Source: Clostridiales bacterium
GTDB lineage: Bacteria > Bacillota > Clostridia > Lachnospirales > Anaerotignaceae
Reading direction: 5' to 3'
Length of the DNA: 38,291 nt
Assembly (NCBI GenBank): GCA_018364635.1
Contig: JAGZLR010000019.1
Location: 1 to 38,291 of the forward strand
The notes under the pieces are model-generated. The model had not been told where the DNA came from. It did no database searches and was given only the letters and a program-made list of their open reading frames with translations. The translations under genes and the position numbers were made by a program. Each line of letters opens with the position of its first letter. Positions within the stretch are counted from its first letter, which is position 1. Positions 33,739 through 38,291 of this stretch are shown here, one piece after another.

Positions 33739-34194
33739 ATGAATTGTGATATAATACGCCTGATAGATCAACCGGCAATGAAAGAGAATGCAGCACGATG
33801 GTTTCACGAAAAATGGAATATTTCGTTGAAAGCATATCAGGATAGCATGGAGGAATGTTTAAAGCAAGAAAAGGCTGTTCCTCAATGGTATTTAGCAATG
33901 GAAAATAATAACATAATTGGCGGATTGGGAATAATTGAGAATGATTTTCATGATAGAAAAGATTTATCACCTAATATTTGTGCCGTATATACAGAAGAAG
34001 AGAAACGCTGTCAAGGGATTGCTGGCGCTTTACTACAGTATGCTTGTACTGATATGAAAGAAAAGGGAATTGACACATTATATCTTATTACAGATCATAC
34101 TTCTTTTTATGAACGGTATGGGTGGAAATTTTTTTGTTTAGTACAGGAAGAGGGAGAAGATGATATGGCTAGAATGTATATTCATAGAGACTGA
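33739..34194 (+). CDS. GNAT-family N-acetyltransferase
   Basis: 151 residues. The acetyl-CoA binding motif A is visible in L-S-P-N-I-C-A-V-Y-T-E-E-E-K-R-C-Q-G-I-A-G-A-L-L (about 74-97), with the Q/R-x-x-G-x-A pattern given here as R-C-Q-G-I-A. The later L-I-T-D-H-T-S-F-Y-E-R-Y-G-W is typical of GNAT strand 5 and its tyrosine. It should transfer an acetyl group to an amine of unknown identity. AAAAGGGG lies about 12 bases before the ATG, a little far. trmL begins 44 bases after the stop in the same direction. Confidence 0.88.
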   Translation: MNCDIIRLIDQPAMKENAARWFHEKWNISLKAYQDSMEECLKQEKAVPQWYLAMENNNIIGGLGIIENDFHDRKDLSPNICAVYTEEEKRCQGIAGALLQYACTDMKEKGIDTLYLITDHTSFYERYGWKFFCLVQEEGEDDMARMYIHRD

Positions 34195-34238
34195 AAAATT
34201 TGTAGTATGGGATGTCAATAAATAAGGAGGAGAAAAGC

Positions 34239-34727
34239 ATGAATATTATTTTACATGAGCCGGAAATACCTCAGAATGCTGGAAATATAGCAAGAACATG
34301 CTCTGTGACCAGATCTTCACTGCATCTGATTCGGCCGTTAGGTTTTTCTGTTACAGATAAATACTTAAAACGTGCAGGGCTAGATTATTGGAATGAGTTG
34401 GACCTTCATTATTATGAAAATTTTGATGATTTCAAATCAAAACATCCAGAAGCAAAAATTTATATGGCTACAACAAAAGCACAAAAAATTTATACAGAGG
34501 TATCCTACCAATCGGATGATTTTATTATGTTTGGTAAGGAGACGGCAGGAATACCGGAAGAAATTTTGTTGGATTACCATGATACGTCTGTGCGTATTCC
34601 AATGTATGGGGAATCGAGAAGTTTAAATCTTGCCAATTCTGTGGCGATAATTCTGTACGAAGCATTGCGGCAGCAAAATTTTTCTGATTTAAAACTACAA
34701 GGACAGCTTCACCACCATCACTGGTAA
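34239..34727 (+). CDS. trmL: tRNA (cytidine/uridine-34 2'-O-)-methyltransferase TrmL
   Basis: 162 residues from ATG 34239, preceded by AAGGAGGAG; an earlier in-frame ATG at 34212 lies before that site. SPOUT-family marks are I-I-L-H-E-P-E-I-P-Q-N-A-G-N-I-A-R-T at the N-terminus, H-L-I-R-P-L-G-F, and the C-terminal knot with F-G-K-E-T-A-G-I-P and M-Y-G-E-S-R-S-L-N-L-A-N-S-V-A-I. It methylates the ribose of the wobble base in tRNA-Leu isoacceptors. A tRNA-Leu gene lies just downstream on the other strand, probably by chance. Confidence 0.95.
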   Translation: MNIILHEPEIPQNAGNIARTCSVTRSSLHLIRPLGFSVTDKYLKRAGLDYWNELDLHYYENFDDFKSKHPEAKIYMATTKAQKIYTEVSYQSDDFIMFGKETAGIPEEILLDYHDTSVRIPMYGESRSLNLANSVAIILYEALRQQNFSDLKLQGQLHHHHW

Positions 34728-34839
34728 AGGTTTACTTTTTGAATTAGTAAAAGCTATAGGTATGATAATGAGTACTGACGTGGAAAAGTGATTGTGTCAT
34801 GTGTATATAAAGTTTTCGTTTATAAAGAGAATTTGAAAC

Positions 34840-34878
34840 AAAAAGGCGACAGTATCTATTCTGATATGCCGCTTTTTT
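34840..34878 (+). terminator. Probable terminator after trmL
   Basis: An imperfect hairpin: A-run plus GCG with GTATC on the left arm, GATAT and CGC on the right, followed by TTTTTT (34873-34878). The internal loop makes it weaker than the others in the window. Confidence 0.5.
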
Positions 34879-34890
34879 AGTTATAAAAGA

Positions 34891-34921
34891 AAAAAACCGA
34901 AAAGTGACTTTTCGGTTTTTT
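34891..34921. terminator. Terminator of the tRNA-Leu gene (bidirectional)
   Basis: A perfect 14-bp stem (34891-34904 with 34908-34921) with core CCGAAAAG/CTTTTCGG, a 3-base loop and A6/T6 flanks. It lies directly after the tRNA on the minus strand. Confidence 0.92.
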
Positions 34922-34933
34922 ATAAAATTCAAA

Positions 34934-35017
34934 TGCGGATAACAGGACTTGAACCTGCACGAGAATACTCCCACTAGCACCTGAAGCTAGCGCGTCTGCC
35001 AATTCCGCCATATCCGC
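34934..35017 (-). tRNA. tRNA-Leu (anticodon CAG)
   Basis: 84 nucleotides on the minus strand. The acceptor arm GCGGATA pairs with TATCCGC, followed by discriminator A. The anticodon stem CTAGC/GCTAG holds the loop TTCAGGT, giving CAG (reads CUG). A long variable arm (GGGAGTATTCTC) marks a class II tRNA such as leucine, and the T loop GGTTCAAGTCC is standard. CCA is not encoded, so it must be added after transcription. It has its own promoter and terminator. Confidence 0.96.
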
Positions 35018-35048
35018 ATATATGAACTCATCAATCAGAACGCCTATT

Positions 35049-35077
35049 ATAATATCAGAATTGAATTTATTTGTCAA
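35049..35077 (-). promoter_or_regulatory. Promoter of the tRNA-Leu gene
   Basis: On the minus strand, a consensus TTGACA (35072-35077), a 17-base spacer and TATTAT (35049-35054), about 30 bases ahead of the mature tRNA. Confidence 0.82.
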
Positions 35078-35135
35078 CTACTATTTCTAAAAAATTATAT
35101 ATTAAATGACAACATATGTCTATTTTTCGTATTTT

Positions 35136-35164
35136 TTGCTTTCATTATCAGGATATGATATAAT
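35136..35164 (+). promoter_or_regulatory. Promoter of the mechanosensitive channel gene
   Basis: TTGCTT (35136-35141), a 17-base spacer, TATAAT (35159-35164) with TGA directly before it (extended -10). Confidence 0.8.
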
Positions 35165-35195
35165 GAAACTACATTTATAGAAAGGAGTAGGGGTT

Positions 35196-35996
35196 ATGAA
35201 TTTAGAGAATTTGCTTACAAAAGGAAATTTGACAGCTGAAAATTTAATTTCTTCAGCAATCATTTTAATTTTTGGTGTGATTGTAGTAAAATTTTTAATG
35301 CGATTAGTTCGCCGTCTTGTAGAGCGTATTCCAGTAGAAAAAAGTCTTCATAGTTTTATTTGCTCTATTATCCGTGTAGTGTTTTATTTTATTCTTATAC
35401 TGATTATAGGTAGTCATTTAGGAATAGATATGACATCGCTTATCGCAATTTTTAGTGTATTTGGTTTAGCAGTATCATTATCTGTGCAAAACTCGCTTTC
35501 TAATTTGGCTGGAGGACTTATGGTTTTGGTTTCAAAGCCATTTATTGTTGGAGATTACATAGAGGCAGGCGGCGTAGAAGGCAGTGTAAAACAGATTGGT
35601 TTAGTATATACTCAAATGGTCACTGTAGATAATAAGGTGATCTATGTGCCAAATAGCGAGATATCGTCAAGTAAAATTATAAATTTTACAAGAGAAGATA
35701 GACGGCGAGTGGAGTTAAAGATTACCGCGTCGTATGAGAATTCTATTGACCAGGTGAAATCTTCAATACTAAAATCGGTAAAACAAATTCCTGTTTTTTT
35801 ACAGGATCCAGAACCTTTTGTCAATGTCAGTGCATATCAATCAAGCAGTATTGAATATGTAATAAGAGTTTGGACAAAGACAGAAGATTATTGGACAGGA
35901 TATTATGAATTACTAGAAGAGATAAAGCGCTCTTTTGACAGGGATGGTATTGAAATGACTTATGATCACATTAATGTACATATGATGAAAAATTAG
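35196..35996 (+). CDS. mscS: Small-conductance mechanosensitive channel (MscS family)
   Basis: 266 residues, typical of the small MscS form. Three hydrophobic segments occupy about residues 18-40, 55-75 and 82-105. The third is the pore helix, with glycine/alanine/serine packing (F-G-L-A-V-S-L-S-V-Q-N-S-L-S-N-L-A-G-G). The MscS beta domain follows (F-I-V-G-D-Y-I, G-x-V-x-x-I-G-L-V-Y-T, V-P-N-S-E-I). It releases small osmolytes when membrane tension rises on hypo-osmotic shock. GAAAGGAGTAGGGG precedes the ATG. Monocistronic, with its own promoter and terminator. Confidence 0.94.
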   Translation: MNLENLLTKGNLTAENLISSAIILIFGVIVVKFLMRLVRRLVERIPVEKSLHSFICSIIRVVFYFILILIIGSHLGIDMTSLIAIFSVFGLAVSLSVQNSLSNLAGGLMVLVSKPFIVGDYIEAGGVEGSVKQIGLVYTQMVTVDNKVIYVPNSEISSSKIINFTREDRRRVELKITASYENSIDQVKSSILKSVKQIPVFLQDPEPFVNVSAYQSSSIEYVIRVWTKTEDYWTGYYELLEEIKRSFDRDGIEMTYDHINVHMMKN

Positions 35997-35998
35997 AA

Positions 35999-36028
35999 AT
36001 ACTGCCTTTATAGAGGCAGTATTTTTTA
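35999..36028 (+). terminator. Terminator after mscS
   Basis: ATACTGCCT (35999-36007) pairs with AGGCAGTAT (36014-36022), followed by a T run to 36028. Confidence 0.92.
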
Positions 36029-36030
36029 TC

Positions 36031-36057
36031 ACCAATTAGAGGTTTAGACATATACTT
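36031..36057 (+). promoter_or_regulatory. Possible sigma-K-like promoter of spoVFA
   Basis: AC (36031-36032), 16 bases, then CATATACTT (36049-36057). This fits the sigma-K pattern AC-N16/17-CATANNNTA except for the last base. The start point would fall near 36063, just ahead of the ribosome binding site. spoVF is known to be sigma-K dependent in B. subtilis. The motif is short, so this is tentative. Confidence 0.35.
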
Positions 36058-36078
36058 TTAGTACAGGGAGGGAGTACG

Positions 36079-36876
36079 TTGAATCAGAAAAGGATTTTGT
36101 TTCTTGGCGGTGATGCTAGGCAAGAATACATGGCAGGATTTTTTAAACAGGAAGGGTTCCAGGTTGAAAAAAATAAGAAGCCAAAAAAACAGGATATTAT
36201 TATTCTGCCTGTTCCAGTGACTGATAAAGACGGAAATATTTTAGGTTCTGAGATGGACATAAAAGAACTTTGTTCCCTAATTGATGAAAGCCATATAATT
36301 TTTGGGGGAAAATTTCCAGAAGAAATCCTCACATATGCCAAACATCATCATATTCAATTAGTTGATCTTATGAAAGATAAAACTGTTACGGAGAAAAATA
36401 GTGTACCTACTGCGGAAGGGGCTGTAGCAGAAGCATTGTTACGTTCACCAGGTATTATGAAAGGTAGCTTAGTATTAGTGACAGGATATGGTGTATGTGC
36501 CAAGGAAATAGCGCATTTATCAGCGTCTATTGGCGCAAAAGTGACAGTTGCCGCTAGAAGATTGGCACAACGTGAATTGGCAGCTGCCGCCGGTTTTTCT
36601 GTTATCTCTATCGATCAGATAAAGGAATGGATAAAGCAGGCGGATATTGTCTTTAATACAGTTCCGGCAATGATATTTACTGAACAGATATTAGAGAAAG
36701 TACAAAAGGATACTGTTTTCATAGATATTGCTTCAGGTGGCGGTATGGACTTTGCATACTGCAAAAAACATCAGATTACAGCAAACTTATATCCTGGGAT
36801 TCCTGGAAAAATTGCGCCGCGAGAGGCAGGTAAAATTTTATTTGAAGCGGTCATGGAAAAAATTGTGGTTAAGTAG
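36079..36876 (+). CDS. spoVFA: Dipicolinate synthase subunit A
   Basis: 265 residues. With subunit B it converts dihydroxy-tetrahydrodipicolinate to dipicolinic acid in the mother cell; the acid then accumulates in the spore core as the calcium chelate. The N-terminal segment L-F-L-G-G-D-A-R-Q-E-Y, the V-P-T-A-E-G-A block and a Rossmann-type G-Y-G-V-C-A-K-E-I-A nucleotide site (around residue 135) with A-R-R after the next strand match SpoVFA. The start is TTG at 36079 behind GGGAGGGA; no ATG is suitably placed. spoVFB follows after eight bases. Presence of this pair is good evidence for endospore formation. Confidence 0.94.
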   Translation: MNQKRILFLGGDARQEYMAGFFKQEGFQVEKNKKPKKQDIIILPVPVTDKDGNILGSEMDIKELCSLIDESHIIFGGKFPEEILTYAKHHHIQLVDLMKDKTVTEKNSVPTAEGAVAEALLRSPGIMKGSLVLVTGYGVCAKEIAHLSASIGAKVTVAARRLAQRELAAAAGFSVISIDQIKEWIKQADIVFNTVPAMIFTEQILEKVQKDTVFIDIASGGGMDFAYCKKHQITANLYPGIPGKIAPREAGKILFEAVMEKIVVK

Positions 36877-36884
36877 GTGAGGTT

Positions 36885-37463
36885 ATGAAGTTGGAGAATA
36901 TCCGCGTAGGATTTGCTATGACAGGATCATTTTGCACCTTTTCCAGAGCAGAGGAAGCGTTGGAAGAAATTAAAGGTGAGGGAGCGAAAATACTCCCAAT
37001 ATTTTCGTTTCATGCCTGCTCCATGGATACTCGTTTTGGAAGAGCGGAGGAACACAAACAGATTGTAGAGGAGATTGCCGAATATGAAAGTATTGTGACG
37101 ATTGAACAGGCGGAACCTGTGGGTCCTAAAAATTTGGTTGATATTCTTTTAATCGCGCCATGTACAGGAAATACTTTGGCAAAACTAGCTAATGGAATTA
37201 CAGATACGCCTGTGACAATGGCGGTCAAAAGTCATTTGAGAAACGGGAAACCAGTGGTTATCTGTTTAGCAACAAATGATGGATTGGGGATGAATTTAAA
37301 AAATATTGGTTTGCTTTTAAATACAAAACATATTTACTTTGTTCCCTTTAGTCAAGATGACTCTGTGAAAAAGCCTAATTCTTTGGTTGCAAAATTTGAA
37401 TTGATTGTACCTACATTGGAAAAGGCTCTGGAGGAACATCAAATTGAGCCTCTTCTTAGATAA
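36885..37463 (+). CDS. spoVFB: Dipicolinate synthase subunit B (flavoprotein)
   Basis: 192 residues. It belongs to the phosphopantothenoylcysteine decarboxylase-like flavoprotein fold: V-G-F-A-M-T-G-S-F-C-T-F at the N-terminus, then the H-A-C-S-M-D-T-R-F-G block and L-L-I-A-P-C-T-G-N-T-L-A-K-L-A-N-G-I-T-D-T-P-V. It is the second subunit of dipicolinate synthase. TAGGTGAGG precedes the ATG and the gap from spoVFA is eight bases, so the two are co-translated. The unit ends at a strong terminator. Confidence 0.95.
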   Translation: MKLENIRVGFAMTGSFCTFSRAEEALEEIKGEGAKILPIFSFHACSMDTRFGRAEEHKQIVEEIAEYESIVTIEQAEPVGPKNLVDILLIAPCTGNTLAKLANGITDTPVTMAVKSHLRNGKPVVICLATNDGLGMNLKNIGLLLNTKHIYFVPFSQDDSVKKPNSLVAKFELIVPTLEKALEEHQIEPLLR

Positions 37464-37470
37464 GAAATCA

Positions 37471-37509
37471 AAACTCTGCTGGAAATGCCGGATTCCAGCA
37501 GAGTTTTTT
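37471..37509 (+). terminator. Terminator after spoVFB
   Basis: A perfect 14-bp stem: AAACTCTGCTGGAA (37471-37484) and TTCCAGCAGAGTTT (37493-37506), with a T run. Confidence 0.93.
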
Positions 37510-37540
37510 AGATTAATAATATTTAAGAATTGTTAAATAA

Positions 37541-37552
37541 TTCATTAATGAA
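37541..37552. repeat. Palindrome TTCATTAATGAA, possible operator
   Basis: A perfect 12-base palindrome just upstream of an extended -10 (TGTCATAAT, 37557-37565) ahead of the efflux adaptor gene. The position suits a TetR- or MarR-type repressor site, but no regulator gene is in view. Confidence 0.45.
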
Positions 37553-37607
37553 GTTCTGTCATAATAGGGGCAGTAAGATTAAAAAATATCTAAGGAGGAA
37601 TTGATAG

Positions 37608-38240
37608 ATGAACCGGTTTTTTAAATTAACCGCAGCGAGTCTGACTTTTATTCTTATGCTTTCAGGATGTACTGGTGCTAGCGCGAAGAAAGGACCAGGA
37701 CAAATGCCAATGGTTATGTCAGAAAAAGAAAGTTCTACTGCAGTTGAAGTTTGTACAGCCCAAAAAGACACAATAACAGAATATGCCACATTTTCAGGAG
37801 TTATTGAGCCGATGGACACAGTAGATGTCATGGCAAAGCAGTCAGGGCTGAAAGTAACTGCGGTGAACTATAAGGTAGGGGAAAAAGTAGAAAAAGGTGA
37901 TGTGCTTTTTACATTGGAGACTACAGATATAGAAAACAATATTGCTGTTCTAAATGCGAATCAAAAGACAACAGAGGCAAGCATTCGTACAGCACAAACA
38001 AATTTGGAGTTAGCCAATGGCTCTTCAGTGCAGGCACAAATTGCAAGCAATCAGTCAACATTAGAAAGTGCACAGTTGGCATTGGATACTGCAAAAATAA
38101 ATTACGAAAATGGCAAACAATTATTTGCTGCTGGTGGAATCCCACAGACTGAATTGGACACATTACAAAAAGCATATGATAATGCTGTTTTAAATCCAGG
38201 CATAAACCCGCAAAGTCTAAACATGCTGAAAATCGCATAA
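37608..38240 (+). pseudogene. Efflux membrane-fusion lipoprotein (RND/HlyD-type adaptor), C-terminally disrupted
   Basis: The open frame gives 210 residues, against about 350-450 for complete adaptors. AAGGAGG precedes the ATG. The signal peptide ends in the lipobox L-S-G-C (Cys 21). The barrel-sandwich/lipoyl half follows (A-T-F-S-G-V-I-E-P, V-G-E-K-V-E-K-G-D-V-L-F-T-L-E), then the coiled-coil hairpin ending A-A-G-G-I-P-Q-T-E-L-D-T-L-Q-K-A-Y-D-N-A-V-L-N. After about base 38195 the wording stops resembling an adaptor (PGINPQSLNMLKIA, then stop). The returning lipoyl strand, beta-barrel and membrane-proximal domains are missing. Such adaptors normally link a MacB- or RND-type transporter, expected beyond the window. 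I read it as a gene interrupted near 38195. Confidence 0.7.
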
Positions 38241-38291
38241 AATAGGGCTTTTTAGTCTTACACTATAGCATAAATTTATGTATTTTTTCTA
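38195..38291. mobile_element. Putative left end of an inserted element interrupting the efflux adaptor
   Basis: From about 38195 the adaptor reading frame runs into unrelated, non-coding-looking DNA. It holds three GCATAAA copies (38200-38206, 38235-38241, 38268-38274; periods 35 and 33) and a 12-base palindrome CATAAATTTATG (38269-38280). Phased repeats at an abrupt junction fit the end of an insertion sequence. No transposase or terminal repeat pair is visible before the window ends, so the family is unknown and an ordinary deletion or rearrangement remains possible. Confidence 0.4.

Noticed and set aside
34877..35077. Open frames across the tRNA-Leu gene
   Set aside because: The DNA is accounted for by a complete tRNA with promoter and terminator.

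Overview
The window is low-GC DNA with dense coding, strong GGAGG-type ribosome binding sites, TTGACA/TATAAT promoters, T-run terminators and a T-box leader. This is a Gram-positive (Firmicutes) chromosome of clostridial type. Dipicolinate synthase (spoVFA/spoVFB) points to an endospore former. PerR, an eukaryote-like type 2 IleRS, a DUF4364 protein and an SLH-domain surface protein fit an anaerobic member of the Clostridia, broadly near Lachnospirales/Anaerotignaceae. I cannot fix the genus from sequence alone.

Layout. 1-2310: the end of a cardiolipin synthase, a class I/II aminotransferase and an acyl-ACP thioesterase, all plus strand. 2277-4513 (minus): malQ followed by a YhhN-like membrane protein whose end overlaps the thioesterase tail to tail. 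4682-6587: a Tyr/Gly/Asn-rich lipoprotein facing nicotinate phosphoribosyltransferase across a shared terminator. 6697-10166: promoter, T-box leader, ileS, terminator. 10287-13251: a 973-residue SLH protein with nine acidic repeats and its own terminator. 13266-18943 (plus): ispE, a LysM membrane protein, a DUF2461 protein, lon, ysxC and a PspC-domain protein. 18966-20498 (minus): a DUF4364 protein and a TIGR01212-type radical SAM protein. 20721-22193: gdhA, closed by an unusually long perfect hairpin. 22236-25843 (minus): glycosyltransferase, aminotransferase, hisC. 25944-30643 (plus): a UvrD-like helicase coupled to a 39-residue membrane microprotein, a VanW-family protein and an AIR-synthase/HypE-like protein. 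30761-32452: an Lrp/AsnC regulator overlapping an aminotransferase. 32453-33048: no intact gene, but a decayed 3' end of a large serine recombinase flanked by hairpins. 33049-34727: perR (minus), a GNAT acetyltransferase and trmL. 34891-35077: tRNA-Leu(CAG) (minus). 35136-37509: an MscS channel and spoVFAB. 37608-end: an efflux membrane-fusion lipoprotein that loses its C-terminal half near 38195, probably through an insertion running past the window edge.

Most genes are housekeeping. The window has four PLP fold-type I aminotransferases (one is HisC) plus glutamate dehydrogenase, which would link amino-acid and 2-oxo-acid pools to glutamate. The accessory signals are the recombinase scar, the interrupted efflux gene, the acidic-repeat SLH protein, the low-complexity lipoprotein and the coupled microprotein. 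I saw no convincing new multi-gene defence or biosynthetic system. The best leads are single genes and structures.
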